Of a stretch of DNA of 64,000 bases, positions 48,215 through 59,289 are shown one piece after another. Positions within the stretch are counted from its first letter, which is position 1, and each line of letters starts with the position of its first letter. The notes beneath the pieces were generated by a model. It worked only from the letters and a program-made list of their open reading frames with translations, searched no databases and was not told the origin of the DNA. The stretch comes from Campylorhamphus procurvoides. Lineage: Eukaryota; Chordata; Aves; Passeriformes; Dendrocolaptidae. The stretch spans positions 220,314-284,313 of the forward strand of contig WBMV01009271.1 in the NCBI GenBank assembly GCA_013396655.1. Direction: 5' to 3'. The translations under genes and the position numbers were made by a program.

Positions 48215-49302
48215 TAAATGAGAAAATATGTACTCAAAATAAGGCTCTGGGATACACAGTGTCATTAACCAGTTGCAACACAATATAATTGATACCTGTA
48301 ACTCAGGACAGACCCACAATGCATAATTAATGTCACAATTTATTTTGTGTGCTAAGATGCTAACATAAAAATAACTGAATCAAAACAGGCTAGCATCCGC
48401 ACTGTGTGAGTAAACACTTAGTTTACAGTGCTTCCCAGTTGTTACTGTCAAAAAAGAAATATAAAAGGAGGTTTAACTTTCAGCTCCTAGATAGTGAATT
48501 CCTCTCTCTTTCCACACTACAGGCCATTAAAGACTTGGCGGCCTCCCGAGACCAAGTAATTCTAGTGCGCAATATAACAAAAGTCATACATTGGTGGTGT
48601 GGGAGTGGGCTGGGGCACTTAGATAAGTTTCATTCAGTGCGGTAGCCCAAGGGAACAGTGCATCAAGCCAGCTGCACTGGCTCAGTTCATCCTGTAACTT
48701 TACACTATTTTCCCTCTAAGTCACTACTAATCCCTCGGGTTTACATGTTTTTTTGGGTGACATCAGAGAAAAGCAGTGTGAAATTGCCTGAAAGCCTCTT
48801 TATAAATAAGACTTATGATATAGACCAGTACTGTTGTTGAAAGACTGAAAGAAATGCCCTTGAGACTGCAAGAACCATTTTACAGGTCTCCCACTGTGAT
48901 GTTTTTCGTCTCTGTCTAATGACTGCTAACTTTAAAAAAAAACCCAACCCCACAACCAACCAACCATTCCCAGCTTCCTCTTCTAACTTAAGTCAGGTCT
49001 GTCTGGTTTACTTCTGTTCTGCTAACAATAATATTTCCAATAGAAAATATCCTTTGCTTAGATATCTTGGCTATCTTGTTACTAAAAAATTGCCTCTTTT
49101 TAAAGACATATTTTACTCCCTGGAAAGTTTTACCTCCCTGGGACAAAGTCCAGTCTGGCTGTGCACGTGTGGCTGCACTGAAGGCAAGGGAAGGTGAATC
49201 CACTAAAATAACAGCTCTGGATTTAGCCCAGGCGCTTCACGTGCACGGTTGTATAAGGCATATGCTATTAGTCTTGTGTTGTTGCCTAATATTCTGTGCA
49301 AC

Positions 49303-49345
49303 AAACTGAGGCACAGTGAGGTTCACTAATCCAAGGAGAGGTTTC
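49303..49345 (+). mobile_element. Possible L2/MIR-type scrap
   Basis: The words AAACTGAGGCACAGTGAGGTT and CACTAATCCAAGGAG resemble the 'AAACTGAGGCACAGAGAGGTTAAGTRACTTGCCCAAGG' segment shared by ancient L2/MIR repeats. It could be a separate copy or a further part of the element at 47435. It is too short to be certain. Confidence 0.4.
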
Positions 49346-49753
49346 AGACTGACCCTGCATTATTTAAAGCCAGCCTCAGTTGGTCCTGTGAGTGTGAAAA
49401 GCCATTTCATTTTGGCAGAATAGTAGTTCAGGGATAAATGTTCATTTAGTCATGCAAACAAATACTATAAGGTGCTGGAAAAAATGGATTTTGTCCAATT
49501 TAGAACTTAGATGACCAACATAGTCTTATTTGTAAGAAACTATAATCTGTGTTAAGAAATGCCTTCTTTTTTCTTTTTAATGGTAAAGCCTGGAAAATTC
49601 CAGATTCTCCCCAAGAGTCAGTGTGTTTCAAATCACACCAAATGCATTAATTCCTGGGCTCATGGCTAACACTTTATTTAAAAGCAGCCTTTAACACTGA
49701 CAGTCTCAGGGATGCCATGTACCATCTCAGTGACTTTTCTAGCAGCCATGGTG

Positions 49754-49754
<1 letters not shown>

Positions 49755-49784
<30 letters not shown>
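49755..49784 (+). repeat. (CTG)10 trinucleotide repeat
   Basis: Ten uninterrupted CTG units. An ATG six bases upstream (49749) gives a very short frame in which the repeat reads as poly-alanine (GCT) and which stops after about 21 codons, so it is not evidently coding. Pure CTG/CAG tracts of this length are usually polymorphic. Confidence 0.95.
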
Positions 49785-49786
<2 letters not shown>

Positions 49787-51745
49787 AGTTCTCAAACAAG
49801 TATCATATGAGAAACATCCATAATTCCTACCAAACTTGCAAAGTACTAGTTGTCCTATCTTTGTCAGATTGTATTTGGAAATTTTGCTTTCTTAAGGCTT
49901 ACTTTTTGGGAAAGTTTGTATAATGCAGCAGCAGATTATGCTTCAGGACTCCTAATAGTAACATTTGGAATCAGTCATCAGATTATGTAATTTTCTCTGC
50001 TTTCTGAACTCATGGTTTCTATTTCTTTAGTATTTATTTTCTTTTGGATAGGAAAAAAAGGTGTTGCATAAATAATTATATCTTATGTCAATCTACTTCA
50101 AGTACAAAGTTTTTTTCTTTTTGTTAACATTGGTTATTGCATTTGAGCCACACTGAAACAATTGTAAACTGGCTTACTGGCTTTCCACTAAATGAAGTTT
50201 AAAACATTCATCTTTGAATGACAACTTTTTTCTTCAGTTCTAATGATCTTGACAAATATATTTGCCTTTTAACTATAGTGAAGGAATTCTTAGCTTCAAG
50301 ACAGTAATTGGTTTAGCAGAAAACAGTATGTATCCATGAATATATCTACATGTATACCTATCTATTTGGTATCTGAAACCTTGATTGGAAATTAAATGGT
50401 GCTTGGAACAGATTTATCCTTTAGACAGAAATATGGATGAAACAGTACATAGCTATGTCTACACTGATGATTCATTGCTTAATTTGTTATTGATTAACTG
50501 AGTGATAAACAGCATCAACTCCCTTATATTAAAACCTAAAAAGTTCCTTAACAGAGAAGCTGAAAAGCCATTGCATTTTGATGATGACATTTTGTTAAAT
50601 CAGTGACAAAATTCCTATACAATGGGGTCAGTTCAAGGCCTCAAAAGCAGAATGAGAAGCAGAATTGATAAGTGAAAAATTAAGAGTTTCAACCTAATAC
50701 ATTAGCTAAAACTATTTGCCTTGGAATTACTCTGTATTCTCTCACAAATTGCAATCTATACAACACAGGAAATGGAAAAGAGCTAATTGATGTGAGTGGA
50801 TCTAATTGAAAGGCAGAATGACAAAAATCAGTGTGTTTCTAACTTTTTCTGTGAAATGGATCTTCTCATCATAGCAAATGGGATGTATATTTATTTAATG
50901 GATGAGCATATCTCCAAAAGCTACATTGTTGTCAGAAAGTGCTCAAAAAGCAGTCATCATGTGTAGTAAATGTTTGGTCAATTCAGGCAACAGAACATTG
51001 TTCCATGGTTGTTTACCAGCATCTCTCATCCTTGCTACACACAAAACACTTGTTAACTTATGTAAGATGTTCTTTAGGGAAGATATTTTCCTGCTTAGAC
51101 TCAATTAGTTTTGAGTTTGCCTGGAAAACTCTGTGAAACTGTAGGATAATTTCAAAAATCGTTACTAGGTTTACATGATTTACCAGTTAACAATTTGATG
51201 ATACATCAGTGAGCCTTACTCCTACTTATGATAAAATCAATCATTACAAGGCAACCATTATTCCTTACATCCATTATCCCTTTTGTATGTGGATTTTCTG
51301 AAAGACATGCTATTTCATGCCATATACCTGCCCAAAAAACATTGGAGGAAGAGAACAATGACCTGGCCTTGCATACTTTGTTTATCACAGCATTTTTCAG
51401 AACAGAAGTATGTTTCTATATAGTAGAAGTTGCTTTTGACATGCAGATCAAGCAAGATGGTCAATACAGAGTCTTCCCTTTTGGAGCATTCCAGTCATTC
51501 CACAGTGGGGCACCTCTCCTTTCAGTGTCTCTAGCCCTTGGTTTGCTTTTGTACCTCAGTGTCTTACCATTGCCCCTTTGGCACAAATTCCTTCACAGAC
51601 ACATTTTCTGAATTTGATCTCTCAAGCAGAGTTTCTTCCTTTCCTTTCCCTTCCAAAAGATTCCACGGCCAAGTTTTTACTCTGACTGTCTTCCTGACAA
51701 GTAGTTGTTCTCAGATGCTCTAGTAATCTGGAATTTGGTGCAACC

Positions 51746-51760
51746 TTTTTTTTTTTTTTT
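51746..51760 (+). repeat. T15 homopolymer
   Basis: Fifteen consecutive T followed by AGCTGAG. On its own it does not identify a SINE tail or splice site. Confidence 0.9.
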
Positions 51761-51984
51761 AGCTGAGAATGAATAAGGAGAATAGTAAATCTGGATTGTA
51801 CTGCCTCAACAATATACCATGGCCTTTTCTCAGGAGAGAAGAATAGGGAGGGAAACTTCAGGCCTATTCATTAGTCTGACTGATATTTTTTTCTTAGTTG
51901 ACAGCTAGCACTGAGAGTACTTCAAAGGTATTGAAGGAGGAACAGAGGGCCAGCACATCCATTAAATCCATTTATTTAATAAAC

Positions 51985-52061
51985 CATAAAAAAGCTTCAG
52001 AGCATGAGTGAGATGTCTAGAAGTGCACGGATCCAGCTTCGGCTCAGGCTTTTACTACCAC
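51985..52061 (-). mobile_element. Possible internal remnant next to LTR
   Basis: On the minus strand, the sequence directly after the LTR-like 3' end (…CCTAACA) is G then TGGTAGTAAAAGCC. A TGG at this place is where a retroviral primer-binding site would start. No retroviral gene can be read further left, so at most a stub of internal sequence remains. The boundary at 51985 is arbitrary. Confidence 0.2.
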
Positions 52062-52292
52062 TGTTAGGGTTCAGCAAGAACAGGAACCCGTAAGCTGCTT
52101 GAGAACGGCAACACTTTGACTTGCATAAACAACAGTGTTTATTTATAGCAATTTGCATAGCAAGACAAGAAGGCTCAAGTTTAATACAAAACAGTCAGAC
52201 TTTCTTGAGCCAGCAATGAGCAGACTTCAAGGGAGTCCAACACCAGTTTGACATCAGTATCTAACATGTATGCAACATCCTCCATAGCAACA
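52062..52292 (-). mobile_element. Probable endogenous retrovirus LTR (solo or fragment)
   Basis: Read on the minus strand, the segment has LTR-like order. A TGTTGCT start lies at 52292. A CTATAAATAAACA motif (TATA box with overlapping AATAAA, 52137-52148) sits about 80 bases before a CCTAACA end at 52062, so it ends in CA and begins with TG. The general look matches avian ERVL-type LTRs. No clear target-site duplication was found, and the right boundary is a guess (it could extend to about 52400). No viral coding region is present. Confidence 0.4.
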
Positions 52293-55200
52293 GTCGAAGC
52301 AGGTTTGGCATAATGTAGCTGTGCTAGATCAAAACTAGATTAACTTGGCTTTATTTTCTTATTTCTTGAGACAGTCACCTCTGGCACTTATATCAGCATT
52401 CACATTCCCTTCAGTCCCTTGGTAATTACAAATTCCTTGAGGCTAAATGGATATTGGAAGCATATGTAAACCCACTTGAAGATCTTGGTCAATAAGTCTT
52501 TGATGAATTGATGGGAACCAAATTAGAGCCAAATCCAAACTTTCTAACTTTCTAGAGAACCTTCAGGTGCTCAATGTGCGGCCTGAAAATATTTACTTCA
52601 GATAAGTTACCAGAATCTATATATGAGTTTTCTTGGTATCTTGTCTAGTGTGCTACTGTGGCAAATGATATTACAGGTCACTTTAGGGTCAAGAAGAATA
52701 GTTTTAGTTTCCTTTTGAAGCTCACCTTGAACATTTTCTACTGAGCACATAGTAAATCCAAGACCAGGTCGTACATGCTTCATGTAATCAGAAAGCCCAA
52801 GTGTCACTTACCAGCTGTTACCAGCTGTTGGGCCACAGGTGTAGGTCAACAGGGTCATTCACTCCATGGCAGTACAGCCATGGCTTCAATATTGAACTGA
52901 TGTTGACCAATAAATTGCAAAAAGGAATTGTTCTGTGCTGCTGTCCTAGTTCTCATTTATTTCATTATTTTTTATATTTTTTCTTTTGAGACTAACTTGG
53001 TGCTTTCATCTTGGCTGAGGTGTGTCCGTGGGCTAGGTTTCATACTGCAACTTTTTTTGTTTGTTTTAATTTGACTGCTTTAAAATTTTTTGCTTGTGTC
53101 AACAATATTCTCCAGGTGTGTGCTGGCAGTTTTCTGAGAGGTCTTTTGCTGTAATATATCAGCTGACTTTGAACTTGTCACTCTTAGACAAGAGGTAAAG
53201 TGCGTACCTGAAATTATGATGCACGGTCTACACCTCACACATGATTCAGGAGTTCTGTTTGGCTTTTTAGAGGAGAACAAATCTGTGGCTTTAATTTTGC
53301 AAGGTTCTGTGCGCTCTCCAGAGTGCTGGTAGCAGCTGTTAACTGCCAAATGCTATTTCCAGGGTTGTACCTCCATTAATCATTGTGCAGGTGCATGAAC
53401 AAAAAGTGGTTTTCTGGCATGATATGGTGCTCACTTCAAGAAATTGTAGTTAGACAAAACAGCTATATTGATGCTAAGTCTATTCAATATGAAAGGGAAA
53501 AAGTCAGTGCTTTTCTCATGAAAAGTACACAACAATTTGTGACAGAATTATTGCAAGATTTAGGATTTTCATAAACAGTTCTAGTTTTTCTAAAGGGGAC
53601 CACAGAAAGAAAAGTACTGTACTTTTTAATATAAAATATTCTCAGGTGTTCCTAGTACTAACTGTGGTTGTAGTCCCAGATTTATACTTTGCAGATGTTA
53701 TTTTCCCAGCCAGGTCTAAAGACTGGATATTATTTTTCTCAGAGTAACTATGAAAAACTGAGTGGTTGTTTTCAACATTGGAAAAAGCAGCCAAAAATCC
53801 ATTTATATGGATCACATCACATAGTTGTTTTATATAAGGTAACAGCAATCTTTCATAAAGGTTTGTATAGACAACTCATCCAGGTTACTCTGAAGCAAAC
53901 ATCCCATTAATTATCCACACAGTTACCCCATGCATCTACAAAAAAATATGCTTAATACACAATTATGATTAAATATCCAGCTTTGGGGCATTAGCCACTG
54001 CATGTGTGTAGATAGGACGCAAATAATCTTGATCAGACCGCTTTTGATATTAGCAAGTCTTCTTACCTTTGATGCATGGATTGTGTGAGTTCATCACAGG
54101 CTAACAGCAATCATAAAGCTTCTGCTAAGTCTTTGCTGGTACTTAACAATTTATATGATAGACAGAAATAAATGTTAATGTCCTGTAAATTGAGTGTGTA
54201 ACACTGAAAATTATACTGGATAGGATACACAAAATTGGAAAAGAGCTGGAAAAATCTGAGACATGACTTTAGACAAAAGCTTCTCCCAAATACACAATAA
54301 GCACAAAGAGATCTCTTGTGCCTCTTCCCTATTTTTGCATTAGGCAGTGGAACTGGCCTGACTGCTCATGTAATGACTTGTAAAGAGGCTTCCCTGATCA
54401 AAACCTTCTCTGGAGGAACTGTGCTTGCCTTTGGCACATGCCACCAGCAAATTTCCTGTCACTGTTGGGCACTTTAGGTCTGACACTTTGGAGTGTTATC
54501 TGAAGGACAAGACTCTAGCCCTAAATTAATATCCTCTAATTTATATCTAGTGTTTTCACTCAATACTGTTTTCCTAAATTTCAGTTGCATTCCCTTCAAT
54601 TTTCAAAACCTAATTTGCTTGCTGTAAAAAAAAGATGCTCATTAAATAGTTTTTAAGTGTCAGTTCCCTCCAGCAGTTCATGTCTAATATTAGTAGTTAG
54701 ATGTGTGGCACCAGCACAGTTCAGCCTGTGCAAAACCTATTCAGAGCTAAAAGTGATTTGGAGAAGGAAATTTCAAAGGTGACAGTTGTTCATACCTCAT
54801 CAAAAACCCCACTGTTCTTCTGTTATATGAAATTTTTACTTCTATCTTGACTCTAATATATACTCTGGAAGTCTGCTGTGTCTCAGAATACCACTAAAGC
54901 ACGTTATGAGAGTCCTCACAAAAATATTCTACTACATCACGTATGCTATATTAATATGTAGAAGAGAAAGACACGGAAGACAGTTGTCAGATACTATAAA
55001 CTCTTAGTGAGCTGAATAATTTTTTCTAAGTGAATTATGTTAAGCATGGAATCTACTCTTCTTCCCCCCTTCACTTCAAATTTTTTAGAACATTAATTAC
55101 TAAGTAGATTTCACTCTTCAGTCTTAAAAAACTTCACAAACAAAGAAATAATCTGGAGTCCACTAATTGTCCATGAGCATGGAAACTGCTTTCAAATTTA

Positions 55201-55570
55201 CCTGCAAGTGCTACATGTGATTGCGGTGAAATGGAATTTCTCAGTCTTAATCCAGCCTACTACATTATTTGCATTAGGTCACAGAGTAACAGAATCATAG
55301 AATAAATCAGACTAATGGAAACAATTTCTCTATCTTCTATTTTAATTTTTTTTCCTTATTACTGCTTACAGCATACAAAATGGTGTTTACTTTCTGCAGG
55401 GTCACATTCCACCTCTGCTGGCTTATAAAAGTAGATTTCATTGATGTCTGATCTAGGCTCTCCTACCACTGAGCCTGAGCTCTATCTCAGAATGAAAATG
55501 AAAGTAATGTATTTCTGTATAGCTGTATGTGTTACTTCACACAAATGTTAGAAAATTGTGATTTAAAAAT
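52293..55570. other. Noncoding stretch with a dense cluster of small repeats
   Basis: No exon or RNA gene recognised. The notable part is 52808-52908 (separate entry). A segment near 53180-53400 is somewhat GC-richer and motif-dense. At 55291-55304 the words CAGAATCATAGAAT look like an isolated CR1 terminal octamer pair without the rest of a CR1. Confidence 0.5.
52808..52908. repeat. Cluster: tandem 10-mer, nested inverted repeats, palindrome
   Basis: TTACCAGCTG is repeated twice (52808-52827), giving two CAGCTG E-boxes. GGTCAACA (52844-52851) is inverted as TGTTGACC (52901-52908). Inside that pair lie CCATGGC/GCCATGG (52864-52870 and 52877-52883) and the perfect palindrome TTCAATATTGAA (52885-52896). 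Confidence 0.7.
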
Positions 55571-55765
55571 AGGACTGAGAAGGACCTTTACAACTCATGT
55601 AGTCCAACCCTCTGCCCAAGGTGGGATCCACTAAGCTTTCTGTAATTGTCAACAGATGTCTGTCCAGTCTGTTTTGGAGATTCCAAAGGCAATGTAATAC
55701 AGCACTTCCATAGAAGATAATTTTTCCCAATACCTAACCTGACCATTCCTCCCTGAAATGCATGA
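55571..55765 (-). mobile_element. CR1 LINE 3'-region fragment, diverged
   Basis: On the plus strand the order is AGGACTGAGAAGGACC, then TCATGTAGTCCAACCCTCTGCCCAAGG, ACAGATGTCTGTCCAGTCTGTTTTGGAGATTCC, AGCACTTCCATAGAAG and CCTAACCTGACCATTCCTCCCTG. This is the CR1 3' region in reverse orientation. The terminal octamers are not seen next to it, and divergence is clear. The subfamily differs from the 30925 copy in its internal words. Confidence 0.88.
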
Positions 55766-56388
55766 CATCTCTTGAAAGAGATAAAAAAAGAGATAAAGAC
55801 TTTCTTTTTCTCTCTTTGATGCTTTTTGTCATGCCTTCCCCTGACTTTTTGCTCCAGACCGTGTCTGTCTTATAATAAATATTTGGAACTAATTTTCAAA
55901 GGCTGTAAAGCTACTTCTCAAACAAAACAGAATGAAACTAATATAGCTTTTAATGCACTTATCCAGTTCTTCTCACAGGTAAAGTGCTTAGCAGATACAG
56001 TACTTAACTATAATAATGCATAATTTTTGGCACCTGTAATTGACATCTTGGGACAATGTTTGGGCAATAATTTTACAAGCACATTATGAAGAGACTAAAC
56101 TGAGACTACCATTTTGATAACCTTTAACAGTTCAAGTCTGCTTTTATAATGAAAGAATTGAAAAATTCTATGTGGGAATACAGTAACGGAAACAAAGAAA
56201 TATTAAGAACAACTTTTTTTTCAAGCAAAACTATGAGCAGACAACCACAGCACTGAGGGAATTATTGTCCTTCTCTTGATGCATTAGTCAAAGTGAAGAT
56301 TTTGGATGAAATTGAGAAGCAGAGAGATTTAAGCTACAAAGGTGACAGTGATTTTCCTAAGCTGGAGGAGACAAGACAGGCTTTCATC

Positions 56389-56402
56389 AAAAAAAAAAAA
56401 AA
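56389..56402 (+). repeat. A14 homopolymer
   Basis: Fourteen consecutive A, continuing as AACCAAAAACCC-type A-rich sequence. No retroposed gene precedes it that I can identify. Confidence 0.9.
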
Positions 56403-57050
56403 CCAAAAACCCTAAGGTCCCTGATCTCTGGAAACTGGCAAACAAGATTCAGAAAATTATTTTCTATTGTCTTCAAGAATCCAAAGCCCACTTAAGGCAG
56501 TCTAAATTTTTGGAACAAAAAAATAAACCTAACAGAAGAAAACAAAGAGAGAGTCAGGTGAAACCCAGTGGTTCTCAAACACTTAACAAGAGTTGCTTCC
56601 CCATTGATTTAAATCCTTATAGCTCCTTTAATGTCAATATATATTAGCTGTACATTGCCCTGAGGATCACCTTCTGATATTACTGAAATCAATAGAAGAT
56701 TCAGAACTGGAAATATTTTTTACTTATTCATAATTGAGGCATATTTCCTGTTGATTTCAAAATTCATGATGTAGATAACAGCCATGTGTTGAGATAAAAG
56801 ATTAAGAATGACCACTAAAATGGACCCTGCAAGAGCCCAGAAAATACACAATAAATATGGAACAAACATTCTAAACTTCTGTGATCCAGGTGAAGATGGA
56901 ATGAAAAAAATCCCCAAATATAAAGGTGAATCAATCACTTGCATGTCATTTTTGTTGATATTTTTATTAAATAATTACCTCTGCAAGTCTTGAGGTTAGA
57001 GTTTTTCTATATTAACATGTTCCTAAAATCAAAATGTAGAAGTTTTTTTC

Positions 57051-57108
57051 ATCTAAAATATTAATTGGACAGTTTTAACTGTCCAATTTTAATATTATCT
57101 AAAATATT
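57051..57108. repeat. Hairpin flanked by 12-bp direct repeats
   Basis: ATCTAAAATATT occurs at 57051-57062 and again at 57097-57108. Between them lies a perfect hairpin, AATTGGACAGTT (57063-57074), loop TT, AACTGTCCAATT (57077-57088). Allowing a 2-nt bulge, six more bases pair (57057-57062 with 57091-57096). The layout fits a fold-back template-switch event or a tiny hairpin insertion. Confidence 0.8.
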
Positions 57109-57890
57109 TCCTATAATAAATTAGACTCATCAGGAAGCTGATCAAACCCAAATTTAGTCAGGTATTAATTTTATTTATTTCAAACTAGACGTTTCCTTGA
57201 CATTCAGTTACTGTGTTGCACTGATTATTCAAACTTTTCACTTACAGAGCTTGAATTTACTAAAAAACCCCAACCTCCTCATGAATTTAACCCATTTATT
57301 CTCACTTGAGTTTTATGCAGGCATTACTACCACAAAGGAATAAGTGGCATCTGATAACAACTAAAAAGAAATAAGGAAGCTACAGGGTAAAAGGTGCTCT
57401 GCTAAGTGTGCTGTTTGCTGCTGAAAAGAGAACTGTTGATGGACAAGAGACAGTCCCTAGAAAGTTGTTTGGCCAATAGCAGCTGTTAGGCACTAGTATA
57501 AAACAGCCTTTATAAAAAATGTGCATTTTATGGTTCCTAGTACAGAAGATCAAATATTAAATATATGCAAGAACATAATTAAAGGATTAATGGCCAAAGC
57601 TTCTACATAAAGGGAGAGATTTCCAGGGAGAAAAAAAGGGCTATAAGCATTTTTTAATGACTAGGTTTTAAAAACAAACTTGAAAATAGAAAAACAACAG
57701 TGCTTTTGTTCTGGAAAGGTCACATTAAACAATTCCACACTGGCTTTATCTGCGTTAAGAACTAGGAACAGGTTTTACCTCTTTAACTTGCCAAGAAGTG
57801 ATTCTCAGCCTTGTGGGTGGAACTATGAATCAGAGTTCCTTGGTTTCAACAGGTAGACAAAGTTCACAAATGCAATGTATCTGAGGAATC

Positions 57891-57942
57891 CTTCTTTCCT
57901 TCCTGCCTTGCCTTCCTGCCTTGCCTGGCCTGCCTGCCTTCC
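57891..57942 (+). repeat. CCTT/CCTG pyrimidine-rich repeat
   Basis: Imperfect tandem CCTTCCTGCCTTG units, then CCTGGCCTGCCTGCCTTCC. A decayed tetranucleotide microsatellite. Confidence 0.85.
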
Positions 57943-58375
57943 ATGAAGCACTATCTTGGTTGAAGAAAATCCTTTATCTCTCATCATGGACAGATATGCT
58001 ATTGAACTGCCCAGTCTCTTGCATTAGTTCCTTTTTAATAAGCTATTCAAACATTGGATGCTGGCAGGGAAAAATAGTTAACTACACCTTTTGTGAGTAG
58101 TCTGAGTGGGTTAACTGGAGTATAAAGCAGACAATCTTTGGGATGCAGAATGGCTGAACCATTAGGGAGCTTCCAAACACGCTCTTTGGTAACAGATAGT
58201 AAGCTCTTCAGCTCAAACTGTGTTGTCATATGTTTTATTCATGAGACATCATAAGGGCCGCCAAACAGATTATCATGTTTACATCAGGCCTCCTCAGAGA
58301 GATAAATTCTTTAATAGTTGAACTGGCAGGGTCAGTCAGTACAGAGATGCCTGCCAGGCAACCAAATAATAAATA

Positions 58376-58423
58376 AGAAAAAAGGAAAGAAAGAAAGAAA
58401 GAAAAAAAGAAAGAAGAAATGAA
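58376..58423 (+). repeat. (GAAA)n microsatellite
   Basis: Several pure GAAA units flanked by A-rich variants. Purine-only on the plus strand. The minus-strand frame across it reads as F/S runs and is not a gene. Confidence 0.9.
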
Positions 58424-59275
58424 ATCAAACATTGAACTATTTAATGATGTCCTTCAGCAGCCACCAATCAATATATTTTATCTCTTGCTGAAAAGGTTAT
58501 ATTAAGGTTTCATCATTTTAGCAGCATCATCCTTTTTCTGTGAAGTGAGTAATTGCAGAAGTGCGTGATAAAAAGCAGGGTCTAGAATAGTATAACTTCA
58601 TTGGAGCTGACAAACCTTTACAAATACTTATTTGTGATATTGTGTCTCTTTAGTGATTTGGGTTCTGTGTGTAATCGAAGTGCCACGTGGAGTTTTTCTA
58701 TTGTTTGTTGCTGGAAGCAAATGTGTTTTAGCAGGAACAAGGGCACAGAGCATTGCTTTTTGTGCTTGAGACTGATTTTAAATCTGGATATAAGATAAAA
58801 CAGGTCCATTGGCCACTAGTTATCTACAGCTACATACATACACAGTCACTTCATTGTTGGTATTTTTGTATAAGGAGGAAATACATGTAAAACCAGCAAA
58901 CATGGAATAATTCTCATCAGTATTAATATATATGGCATTCAAAGTTTGTAAAGATTAGCTTGGTATTTGCCAAGAATCTTCTCCCTTTTCATTTTTATGG
59001 GAAACACTGTTGTTAGTACCACTTAGATTTGAAGTTGGGCTCAACTGCTCCCTTTTTTTCTAACCCTCCACGTTCATATGAAAATTGGGTTTTAACACAG
59101 AATAGATCCAAATACCAACCCATTCTTATCTATTACAGCTAAAACATGTCTGCAGTCTCTTCTCATTCAGTCTAGAGAAATCTGCTTTCTCTGTCCACTC
59201 TCCCCCAACCCAGCACTTTTTAAGCCCTTCTCCCCACAAACTTAAGAGCAGCTCTTTGAACCAACCTGCTGCCTT

Positions 59276-59289
59276 GAATTCATGAATTC
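59276..59289. repeat. 14-bp perfect palindrome GAATTCATGAATTC
   Basis: Self-complementary over 14 bases, with two EcoRI hexamers around a central AT. No role is evident. Confidence 0.85.

Larger units (their letters stand above)
47661..49302. other. Noncoding stretch with one strong hairpin
   Basis: No exon or RNA gene recognised. It holds the tandem 13-mer and 16-bp hairpin at 48153-48214. The segment 48530-48690 is GC-richer than its surroundings and has a 79-codon frame at 48406-48645 without known domains. Confidence 0.5.
49346..51984. other. Noncoding stretch with a CTG repeat
   Basis: No recognised exon apart from chance frames, the longest being 51228-51611 (127 codons, no known domain). 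It contains the (CTG)10 tract at 49755-49784 and a T15 run at 51746-51760. Confidence 0.5.

Noticed and set aside
51228..51611. 127-codon frame with hydrophobic C-terminal part, possible membrane protein
   Set aside because: No homology recognised, no promoter or splice context, and length within chance expectation.
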